A stretch of DNA of 64,000 nucleotides from Ixodes scapularis (lineage: Eukaryota; Arthropoda; Arachnida; Ixodida; Ixodidae). Below the pieces are notes generated by a model. The model saw only the letters and a program-made list of their open reading frames with translations. It was not told the DNA's origin and made no database searches. Of the stretch, positions 12,447 through 24,400 are shown one piece after another. Position numbers and translations under genes: made by a program. The stretch's first letter is position 1. Each line of letters opens with the position of its first letter. Location of the stretch: the NCBI RefSeq assembly GCF_016920785.2, contig NW_024609839.1, forward strand, positions 7,032,196 through 7,096,195, in the 5' to 3' direction.

Positions 12447-15400
12447 GTAATGCACGGATTTCCCTATCTTTCCCAAGTTCAGAGAGTCGGATAATTTCAT
12501 TAGGCCTTCCGGCATCGTGCTTACTTGCGTTCAAAGCCTGTAACGTAGCTTTGGCTGCCCTTGTCATTGTGATAGGCTGTGCGTTTTGTGTCTGCAAGGC
12601 GTTTTTTGCGGCGTTGTTTACACAACTGTCAGCCGGCTCATCGATCATGTTTTCACAACAGAGAGCTCGCTATGCGCGGACGATGTAGCATTTCGCACTT
12701 TGTTTTGGGCCGCGTGTCGTGCTATGTACAGAATCTACCGGTGTTGGTGTCGCCTTTTCACGTTACAATCGCGTTATCGGAAAGACGTTTAAATTTATAT
12801 CAACGTGAGAAAAAAAAAAAAAAAAAAAATCAACTTGCATTATTATAATTTCCCACTTTTAGAGTTTTAGGGAATTTACTCGGGGAAACTGAAGCGTTGC
12901 GTACAAACTCGAACATAGGCGAATGCTTTTGGCTTGCATTGTGCTAGGGAATGCTGTTTTGATCCGGTTTTTTTTTTTATGTATTTTTTTTGTTTATACT
13001 TGTTATTTTTATTCCTTTGACCCAGTTGGACGCATTGTTATCGAACTTTTCAAGGACCTGAATCCGAAGACTGCGGAGAATTTTAGGTGTCTTTGTACGG
13101 GGGAAAAAGGTCTTGGCGCCAGCAGCAAAGTGCCTCTGCATTTCAAGGGATGCAAGTTCCATAAAAGTAAATCGGTTTTGTCCACGCTTTACTTTTTTTT
13201 CTATTTTGCATTTTTTTTAATCTTTTGATTGCTTGTCATGGCTCTTGCTGTAAGCCGGCAAGTTGGCATGGGGTGCCTTTTTGATTGTTTGTGGGTGCAT
13301 TGAATTTATGGATTTATCTTTTTTCCACCTTGCAGTTATTCCTAAATTTATGGTGCAAGGCGGAGATTTCACAAAAGGAGACGGCTCGGGAGGTGAAAGC
13401 ATTTATGGTCGTGTCTTTCCCGATGAAAACCTTTCAGTTAAGGTAGGTTTGTCATATTTTTTAATTAAACATTTTAATGACAAAAGTCCATGTTTGATTC
13501 ATGTCTATGTGCCAAACAGTGTGTCGAGTATTTTTGACGGCATCTTTAAGAACCTGCATTGTTAACACGCAGCACGACAAGCCGGGCCTGGTTGCGATGG
13601 CGAACAGTGGGCCCGATACGAACGGGTCGCAGTTCTACATCGTCACTGTACCCACTCCCCACCTGGACGGCAAGCACGTCGTGTTCGGGAGGGTGATCAA
13701 GGGAATGGGTGTGGTCGCAGTCCTTGAGCTGGTGCGGACTTCCGACATGGACGTTCCTGTCGAGGTGAGCCAAGCAGACCGCTGCGCCTCATCTAGGTAT
13801 CCGGGATCCCTTTTGTTCATAGTTATTACGGATCTTTATTTGATGACTCATTTTCATTGTTTCTTCGCATAGACGTTTAACTCGAGAGAGTGTGACGAGG
13901 TGTCCACCTTTTTAGGACTGCGTCATCCAAAACTGTGGAGAGATTCTGCCGGGCCAGGATTTTGGGATCTGTGAAGTGGACTGCACTGAGGACGTCTTCC
14001 CACCGTTTCCAGACGACTGCGACTTTGACTTTACCAATGTAAGACTTTTGAAACTTTTTTTCCGTTTTGGGGCAGATGAGTTTCTGAGATACGCTCCCCC
14101 TAAACTGGCAGTACAATCAGCTCCCTTTCATCACCTGACATCGCTCCCTGTGCCTGGGATCAATCAATCGATCCATGTTTTTGTGTGACCCAAACAGAGG
14201 CCTTAGGAGGATTAAACGTGCACCAAATGAAAGACAATCGGACTAAAATATTTTCACGCTACAAAGTGACCCTTAGTTTTACACTTTTTTAATACATACA
14301 AGGGTAGCGAAAAGGTCCACGTCAGAGTTAAGACACTTGTCATACATGCTCTGAATCCGAGTCAATGAAGGACTAGATTCTAAGTTAAAAGGGTAAAAAG
14401 AAACCATAGACCGGTTTTGTCACTGGGGAACATGTGATATTCTGCTCAATAACAGGGGGGGGGGGGAGAGGATCAATAACAGCATTGAGCAGTTTATATA
14501 AAATAACCATGTCGCAATCTACTCATCTATCCGAAAGTGACGAAAGACTAAGTGTATTAAAGAGACGTGCATAATCATAAAAAACACTCTATCCAATGTA
14601 GCGATCGTAGATAATTCTTACAAATAGTCGTTGTACGTGCTCTAGCCTTAGCGTTCGACTGACGCCCAGAGAATTCCACACGGTAGAAGAAAAGTTCTAC
14701 CTTGATAAAACTAATGACTGAAATGGGTGCAGTATCTGGGTGTAACTGCGAAATTTATGGGTAATGCATGAATTTACGCCAAGGATGCATAAGGAATCAT
14801 TGATAATTTTCGAAACATGGTAATTAAAATTGAGGCACGAGTCAATTAAACCACTAAGGTCTCCTACAACTGGAGATCTCAAAAATGTCTGAGTCGTGCA
14901 GTTTATAAGGATGAACAATGACATTTACTTTATGGGAGAAAGAGGCCACCTTAGTTTTCGTGAAGTTTAAAAGCAGCGAGTTCGTACAACACCACAGGCG
15001 AATCACATAAACATAGTTATGTAACAGTTTGCTGTCAGCAGACGGGGGCGGATACTATGATAAATTTTCACGTCGGCGGCGAACTGTAGCATCCCTGAGT
15101 TACTGGCGCAAGTTGCAAGGTCATTTATAAAACTATTAAAAAGCCAAGGTCCAAGGTTTGACCCTTGTGGTACCTCGGAATTTAATGCATAAGGATATGA
15201 TTTGCATCCTAAATAACACCATATTTGAGCGGTTACTAAAGCAGCTGCCAAACCTGCCAAACCAGTCAAAAAGACCCATATTAAAGGGGTTGTCCTATTG
15301 AAACCAGAAGTACTTAAGGGTTTGCGCTCAACTTAAGGTTTTGCGCTCATTACGTCAAGGGAGCCTTCATATAGACAAGTCATTTTTATTTTGATATATG

Positions 15401-18400
15401 ATTTACCAATATTAAATAAACCTTGCGTCAGCGTGTGCAAAGAAGTTGCGCCTTTTAGCAGGATATTACTCGAAAACAGCCGTTAGCTGTGAGAAAATGT
15501 ATGCCATTTCGCGCATACACAATTGCAATGGCCACTGCTCGGACATCCTCTTGCATCCTCTTGCAAAAAGGACGCAGATTTTGCCTCTGAAGCGGCACCT
15601 GGGTCCACACATATTGGCAGATCCACTGGATCGGTGATGCGGCTGGGGGTCCTTCCCTCGGAAAAAATGGCGGCGAATTGAATGCAAAAGGCGAGTCGTT
15701 CAAATGGCACGTCATATTTCTGGATCATCAGTCGACTTGGACGAGCTTGGTGAATTGTAGCCACGCTCCATTTTCACGCGCAGGTCAAACAGAATCGGGC
15801 TACACGCGTGCTAAATCTTTTATTTGGAATTGTTTCAAGATGGCCTAGCGTTTGTTTTCTGGTTCGCTGCATAATCAAGCCGATAGATCTGATTTGGGCC
15901 TGGAGTGGGTGGATGTAGCTGAATATCATTGGCACAGCATCGGACCCCAGCTTACGAGCCTTCTGTCCGCTTAGAGCTCAGCTCGTAGCTCTCTTCCGTG
16001 AAATGATTGCTTCATAAGCGGGATCTCGATCTTGACGGGGAACCCATTGGTCCCTTCGCAGGGCGACGATCCATTTTGCTCGTCGCTGCACGTCTCGCGG
16101 ATTGCAGGGCACTGTGGCACCCAACCACGCAACAGAAATCTCACCCATCCACGAAACAAGTCGTGCACAACAACAAAAATGAAGCACGCTGCGGCATTCA
16201 CTCGCAGGGAAACAACGAGACGGAAATGCTCGCCTTGCGTTATGTTTTTTGTCGGAGCTTCAATGTTGCCAACGAAAGCACCGTTTAAGCTAGGAGGCGA
16301 TTGAAGCAGTTTAAAATTCAATTACTCATGCAGAGGGGCATATTAAATTTAGATATCGCACGGATGATGCGTTTCGAGGCAATAACAATTATATTAAATT
16401 GTTTTCTCGAACACAAAATCTGACCGGACAATTTCTTCTTCAACGATAGATTGTTATCTATGAGGTCAAATGCCTTAGAACAGTCAAAATAGATAACATC
16501 AACCTGGTTACGGGACCCAGCTACAGTGAAACTTGTTTAGAACGAACCCACATACAGCGAATTATTGTCGATATTGAACTCACGGAAATTTTAAATAAAA
16601 ATGCATGTAAAAAGTATGTGTTATAACGAACAACATATTGGCTATATCAAATTTTTTTTCCCAGGAAGGCTTCCAAAAACGCGAAAACAATCATCTTCTA
16701 GCCTGACCCGTCCCCCAAAAAAGAAGTAGGAAAGAAAGAAAATTCCAAAAGCTCTGTGTGGCGAACAAAATTGAGCGAAGAGAAGCGACTCAGAAGGGGA
16801 GAAAGCTAAAAAATACACTCTGCATGCACGTACAGAAAAAAAATTCATCCCAAGCGGTTGCCCACGAAGACAAACAATTCAGAAAGGGAGATAACCTAAA
16901 AAACAAAATGCGCAGGCATGCAAAAAAAAATTTAAAAAAAACTTTTTAGGGCGTTGTTACAAGGCGGAAGTTAAGAGATGAGAAAGAAAGAAAAGCTCTC
17001 GCCTTACAACGAGCTCATTGCGGAAGTTCGTTGTAAATGCTTTTTTGCTATATTGAACTACTTGCTATATCGAACTGATCGTAGCATTCCCTGCTGTTTG
17101 TTATAAACGAGTTTGACTGTATAGGCTTTGCAGACTCCAAAAAGGTTACAGGGTTAGTCTCAAAAGATCGTCGACGACAAAAAACATGTTTATTTGGACT
17201 GAGCACATTGGTCTTAAATAGAAACTCAGATGCTTAAAAACAACTTTCTCAAAAAAGTTGGAGAGAGCAGAAAGCGGAGCAATTGGTCTATAATTATTGA
17301 CGCACAAAGAGCTCCCAGATTTGTGCACTGGTACAACTAGAGCATTTTTCCACGCCAATGAAAATGTACTCGTCTTTAACGACACATTAAAAATCTACTG
17401 CAGTACAGGAGCCAAGATTACAGAACATCCTTTAACAGGGAAGCCAGAAATTCCATCTTCCCCGTGCAACTTTTTTGGGGCAAGTTCTTTTATGGCTCGC
17501 CTCACTTGGCTTTTATGAATTGTCAATACAGGAATTGACATAAGAAGGAGAATATTGGGACAAGGGGTTGCGTCTTTAAACTGGGGAACATTGGGGTTTA
17601 CTATGGACGAAAAGTGTTTAGCAAATAGTTTGCAGACACCCGAAGAGTCGGAGACGTGACCGGTCAGAGTCTTCGGAGTGCTAGCCTCAGTTGCGCTGGA
17701 TAGCCTAGTGTAGCTAAGATATCCCCAAAGTTGGTCGGGACGCCGCCTGAGGTGAGACTCGATGCAATTGCGCAATAGGCGTTTGTCTCTTTTAGTCGAT
17801 CGCTTCACCTTAGAGTGATGCTCCTCGAATATAGAGCGGCATTTGTCCGAGCCAGAGAATCTCTCGTGATAGCCGGAGATGAGGTGAGAACCAGCAGGGA
17901 CCTCGGATGCTCTCCTTTACCAGTGTAAACCGCTCCAAAGCAGACTTGACAATATCTGTCAGCCAAGAGACAGCACAGTCAATGTCGGCACATTTCAAGA
18001 CAGTGTCCCAGTCAGTATCGTCCGGATGCATGTACAGTCCCAAGGAGTTAGCGCGAGCATAATCAAACACCAGAGTCTGCTTGTTTGAGCTTAGAGTCAG
18101 GGGAATGGAGACCGTTACTAGAAAAGGAGGAAACCACTTCTCAACGAGGTAACAGCGCCTTTAGAGGCCTCTCTGACGTTTGTCATGCACAAATGAAGGA
18201 CATTACTGGCAACATTTAGACGCGGCTAATTTGATGAAGTTTGAAGTTTTTGAAGTTTGAAGTTTATTTGGTTTCTCACGGGCCAGGCCCGGTAGGGAGG
18301 CAGGGACAAAAGGCATTTCTGCCTGACTGGGCCTCTACCCCCACAGTTCATTATAGCACAACAATCGCATTAGTTGCCATATACGTAAAGAAAGTGAACA

Positions 18401-21400
18401 AAATACATATATCTATATAGCTACAAACTTGCACACTTGTTACACAAAATTGTAGAAATTATTTTACAAATATAAATAATATACAGTATTACAAGAAATA
18501 AGAAAATAATTCAAGAAACGTTTTGAAATTCGAAACCTAGCTAGATAATGCCACACAAAGATTACTATCATTCATACGACATTGATTCGTAATCACTGAC
18601 GTATAATCACAAAATGATCAAAGGAGCAAAAAAAATCACAAAAGATATGTCCACAAAAGGTTACAGCCATGTAACAAACACATTCGTCATTGCAGCACTG
18701 GTCTGCGCAAAAACAAAACAATTTCTACTATGCGTAATATATATCGTTGTGTACAGGGCTGTGGCTGATGTTACTTTTATATTTATTAAAGGGGCCCTGC
18801 AATCATATTTAAGCGTCTACCTTTTTTGCGGTTTCCACGTCTCTTGGGGTTCGGGCAAGCCAGCGGGCACGGAGAGAGTAACTAAATATCAGTGCATCAT
18901 ATTTTAACCGGACGACGCGGAAAGCTCCTCCACCGACGAGGGCGACCCGCGGTACCGAAAGCACGCAAAATGTGACGTCTTTGGTCCTGGGCTTGCCACT
19001 GGTCAAAGCCGCTAAGAGCTTTTTTTTAGTCGAGATACAAAATATAAGTGTCGCGAACCGTTTCAATTATGTATGAAAGTAGTTTTTGTTCACTATTTTA
19101 GATCAGAAAAGAAACAAATGCAGTTTAGAAAGTACAGAAACGAGAAATGACCCGTCGACATACCCGCCACCAAGCGGCGGAAAAAAACGGCGCATACTAG
19201 AAAAGGCTAGTGGGAGGAGGCTACGACAAACAAGGAGCGTAGAAAGGTCCCGGATGTACGTGGCGGCGCTGTGATCGTATACCGGCTCAAGAATCCGACC
19301 GGTTCCGAGCATTTCGAAGGCCTTCGACGCGGGCCCTGCTGGCGATTAGGCCATTTGGCGGTGCGTCAGCGTGAAGTGGCTCCCGTTCTGAACTTATCTT
19401 TACCCCGTGTTTGCTGTCGTTTGTGGCCAATGAAATGTTATGCCGAATTAGTGTTTAGTCGCGCTGCAAATGCAATGCGAGCTGCCCTGGCCGCCCGCTT
19501 CATACAGCCTATCCAACACGTGCTTTAGTGGCGCCCTCTCGAGTCGTCGACACGGAGTGCGGCAGCCGTGTGCGCTCGATGAGCTCACTACTCCTCCTCT
19601 AGTTCAAGGCCACTCAAGCCAGGACCTACGACGTCATTAAGGAGGTTATTTTTTGCTTGTTTTTGTAATTCTAATTTGCCTATAACTTTTAAAATAAAGC
19701 GAAATTTGATAAAAGAAAAGTTTCTTTAAGTTACTACGTTAAGTGCGCTCCGGTTCGGTGCAAATTAAAAACCAGTCAAAAAGTTGTTGCAGGGCCCCTT
19801 TAAATGATACTGTAAAATCAGTGCGCCCTTCAAAATGTTTAGTAATGTAGGAGCCTGATAATTTAGTTTTTGTTTTTCATAATTTGTCCTCACCTTAGGA
19901 GTCTTGTGTTTGGCGTTTCTAAGAAGATAAGGTTGCGATGGCACTTCATCCATTTGATAGAGTTTTTCTTTGTATATTGTCTGCATAAGTTTAAAGTAAT
20001 AAATCTGGTTTGCTTTAAGGCACAAAATATAGACTTTAAGCAGTCTATATTTTGTTTTGCAAAATATAGACTGCTATAAAAATTACAAACATTTCCTTAA
20101 CATTCATGAAATCAAGTAATTCCTGTTCACATCCGGCACTCAGATCAGTGCTGGACATGTTTAAATCCCAGTTAATGCTAGATATGTTTCATGAAAAACA
20201 ACTCACGTAACACTCAGTTTTTCGAATTTGTACATGATTTACACTTAAACACCCATGCTGGAGCGCAAACTGATATTACATTAATCAATTTTGCAAAAGC
20301 TTTTGATACAGTACCTCATGCACGTTTAATTTCAAAGCTTCGTCACCTTCAAATTGACCCCTTGGTAGTTGACTGGATATCGGATTTTCTTACCAACAGA
20401 ACCCCAATCAGTGATGGTTGACAATAGTATTTCTTCTCAGGTGCCTGTAATCTCTGGAGTGCCCCAAGGAAGCGTTCTCGGACCCTTACTTTTTTTAGTC
20501 TATATTGACCTCCCAAAAAGTTTTACGTCAACAATTAGGCCCTTTGCTGATGATTGTGCTATCTATCAAAAAATATCGTCCCCAGCCGATCACTTAGTTC
20601 TCCAAAACGACCTGAACATAATCAGCGAGTGGTGTGTTACCTGGCAAATGAAAATAAATTCTAGTAAATTCCGCGTATTAACAGCTACAAACAAAAAAAC
20701 ATTGTCATCTTTTTAATATTCATTTTTAAATGAGGTTATTGAAAATGCACCACCCTATATGTACTTAGGGGTTCATTTTACCAGCAACTTGTCCTGGAAA
20801 ACGCACATAGAGAGCACAATTGCAAATGCATCTAAGAAGCTCGGTTTCTTAAAGCGCAACATTTATTCTGCTCCACAAACAACGAAGGTTATAAGCCAAT
20901 CACCCTTTCCAAACTAGAATATGCCAGTATTATGTGGAGTCCTCACCAAAACGTTTTAAAGCTAGAAGCTCTGCAGAATAAAGCTGCGCGATTCATTTGT
21001 CACGACCTTCACAAGTGTCGCAGACCTAAAGAGAAGCTTGGGCTTAGGCCTTTTAGAGATTCGGCGAAAAATTGCTATTTTTCATCAAATATATTACGAC
21101 GGATCATTATTCAAAACATTTCTCTGCTCACCGGCACGGTTCACATCTGGTAGACTTGATCACTCTTTTGAAATTGAACCGATCAAATCCCTTACTAACC
21201 TGTTCATGTTTTCACCACTCCCTTTAGCCATAAAGGAACGGAATAGTCTCCCCAGTGATGTTGTGGTTTTATCTGACCCGATAATGTTGAAACAGAGTTG
21301 CGAAGAGTTGTTTCGTTTACCTGCTGTTCCATGACGGTTTTTGTATTATTGTTAACTTCAGTGTTTCTACTGTTCGAGTTCCACAATGGGTGTGCAATTT

Positions 21401-24400
21401 ATTGCACATTTTCCTCTTTTGTACACTTTGTCGTTTGTTTTTTTGCCATGGTCAATAAGTTTGTTTTTATCAAAGTTTCTCATATATGTATAAGTCACGA
21501 CTTCTCGCCCATTCTTGTCATTCCCCCCTCCTGCAATGCATCAATAGATGCTTTTGAGGCCAATAAATAAAATGAAATGAAATCCCCCAAAATTAAAACA
21601 TTGTAAGCTGAAAAGTAAACAAAATTAGAAATGTGGGTGGTTTTGTTTTCTGAAAAGAAAACAAAACCCCCCTCATCGGTGCGCCACTGCGCATACCCGA
21701 CAAGAGATGGCGCAGGTTGAAATTATCGGGAAGCGTCCGACGCTTCAACGCTTGACTGCGAAGGAGAAATGGGCCTGTTGGGGGAGCCCCAACTCTTCTC
21801 CAGAACAGGGATATTTATTTGTCGGGAGATACCTGACAGATGGCCCCAAAGGGTTAAGTAAAGTATAAGTACATGTACTTCAAGTAAAGTACAAGTTTTG
21901 TAAACCTACTTTAAGGAGCACTTTAAGCACAATGTACTTAAAGTACTTCTCAACGCTTATCCTGAGGTTAGCAGTGCAAGATCAACCACACGCACTGACA
22001 CACAAAAGGACAAACACATGCACTGACTTACAACTCGTTTTGTATTCTGTTACTTCTTCGTTCTCGTCATTTAAGGTTGGCTCCTCCAATCCCCCTGACC
22101 AGCACATTAGCACGAATACGGGAAACACTTCTAAATATGCTTCTCACTCCTCACCGCAATTATCAGAATAAAAATTCGAGCTCTTTTTGAGACAGTGTTA
22201 TGGACGGACTACTAACACACTTGTCAGCATGAAGTGCTATTTTTTGAGCTTCCATTATCTCTCTGATAAGGGAAGCTAATGGAAGGAAGAATGGTGTTTG
22301 TCCTTTTCTGTGTCGGTGTGTGTGATTGATCTTGCGCTGTTAACCTTAGGATATGAATCACCAACTCACCCAAGTTTCCATTTGATCAAGTTTCATTCCC
22401 AACACTGCTTTTCGTTTTATATTGTGGATATCTTTGATTGTCTCTGAACATACGTCGGATATTTGATTGTTTATACTGTTTATTCTTGCATCTCCATTCA
22501 ATATTTGTGTGGCCTCTCGATATGGAAGGCAGTATTGCCTTTACAAATAAGATTCTTTTATTTATGTTTATTAATTGAATGGCCAAGAAATCATACTCGG
22601 CTTACTTGTCCCCACTTGGCACTCTGTTGCAGTATATATGTGGTGACTGTTATCCTGTCGTTTTACCTCACATAACTAAGGCTATACCGACCCTTATTCT
22701 ACCCTTTGATTGCATCAGTGGCTGTCACTAAGAAAACACGTTGCAGTTTTTGTAAAATGGATAGATTGTTTAGCCTGTCACAATGACTGCCTTCACAACT
22801 GCACTCAGATATCTTTCCGCACATTAAAATGGCCAAATATATCATTGTTGAATCGAAGACACAATGAATTAATGGCCAAAAGAAGACAGCTAAATTAAGA
22901 CAAATCTGCAATTTCTTTCAATACATCTTGTACCTTTTATGCATAAAAATATTAAAGTTTACAAGGGTCTCTTCATATTTTTGTAAACTTTAATATTTTG
23001 ATGCATGAAAGGTTCGACTATTTATTTCCAAACATATATCGCATTCACACCGAAATGTCCCTGCACCGAAACATCCGTGCATCGAAATGTCTGTGCACCG
23101 AAACGTCTGCGCACGGAAAAGGCCACACCAAGAAGTCCTACTCCGAAACGTCCTGCACCGAAATGTCCGGATCCTGCTTCAACTGCCCATCCCCTCTCTC
23201 CCTCCTATGAAATCTCTCTGGTTCATACCTTTCAGTGTTACAAAAACAGAACTCTAAGAAGCACAAATAGCGTGGCCCAAACTGGAAACCAGAACGGTGG
23301 CCTTTGTCATGACCCAACAGTACAATGACCTGTTCTGGATGAGCCTTGATGAGATAGGCAATAAGAACCTTTTTGTCAATGGTCACAGATGTGAAAGAAA
23401 ACTGCGATGGCTTTTTCTCCACTAACCAAACTTAACATAGCATATTTTTTTTTTATTTTTCCTTTTTTTCTTGGCATTGGCACATTGAAATCCTGAGTTT
23501 ATTGGATAAATTCGAAGTGACGAAAAATTTACGGGCAGCTGTTTCGTGGAGTTTTTCGGATGTATTTGAAAAACCGGAACCCTATCTGTGAGCCATGAGA
23601 AAACCACTATTTGTATGGATCAGCTGGGAGTCCGTACACTCGGATGACAACGGTGATTGAGTTTGCCAGACTAAGTTTTGCAAAGGGTCTCTGTAGCCAT
23701 AATATGCACACATAGCAGAGCGCGTTGGATCTCATCGTCAGCAGGCCTCCAACGTCAGCATGACCGCCTTCTCCAAGCCGGGTATCCAGCAGACCTACTC
23801 CATAGTAGCCTTCAGCATCTCATTACAGGCCCCAACCGTCGATCATTTAACAACAAAGGACACAGCCACACACGCCCGGCTTGTATTCCATATGTGCATA
23901 ATACTGCCCATCGCCTGAAGAGTCTCACTGCCCGCTTCGACACAAAGGTGGTATTCACATGTCGGATGAAGCTAAAACAAATGTGCCAAAGGGTAAATAA
24001 CGAAAGTCGTCCACCAGAATGCACCATCAAACACTTCAACAAATACGTCTAATGCCAAGAGAAGCCAATTTATTCTATTCCGCTCGGTTGTGGCAGCCAA
24101 TACATCGGCCAGACGGGACGATGCCTGAACGTTCGCCTTAGGGAACACTTTCTCGAAGTCAACAAGGCGTCATCCGACTCCTACTATCCGATTGTTGTCC
24201 ATGCCCGCACCTACCAAGATTGCTCTCCTACACTCCGTTTCACCTTATGTTGTACCGCAGCGAAGGCTAGAAGCGCGAGCTCATAGCGTTGACAGCTGCC
24301 CTTGGTGTACGAGAGCTTGTGCCGCCGAGATGTGCCCTAGAGCAAGGAGCTTGCGCTTGTAGCCTTTCCTGCGGTACGACACAAGGTGAAACAGAGTATA

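Larger units (their letters stand above)
14300..18232 (-). pseudogene. Non-LTR retrotransposon (CR1/Jockey-like) reverse transcriptase remnant
   Basis: Read on the - strand: 18070-17810 (region after the endonuclease), 17808-17395 (LLRNCIESHLRRRPDQLWGY), 17385-17146 (VPVHKSGSSLCVNNYRPIAP, FFEKVVFKHL), 16520-16350 (VDVIYFDCSKAFDLIDNNLS, RT motif A), 15269-15003 (SEVPQGSNLGPWLFNSFIND and FAADVKIY, the FADD-box region) and 14924-14697 onward. The C-terminal part (VWNSL...LEHVQRLFVRIIYDR) is still recognisable to about 14375. Two insertions (16524-17119 and 15286-16338) split the RT domain, and several frameshifts are present. No endonuclease domain was recognised. It lies antisense in Cyp40 intron 5. 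Confidence 0.85.

Noticed and set aside
12253..12648. 131-codon - strand frame over Cyp40 exon 1
   Set aside because: Overlaps a conserved exon on the other strand and has no family features.
23046..23170. CRISPR-like array
   Set aside because: Units are directly adjacent and imperfect without unique spacers, in a eukaryotic intron.
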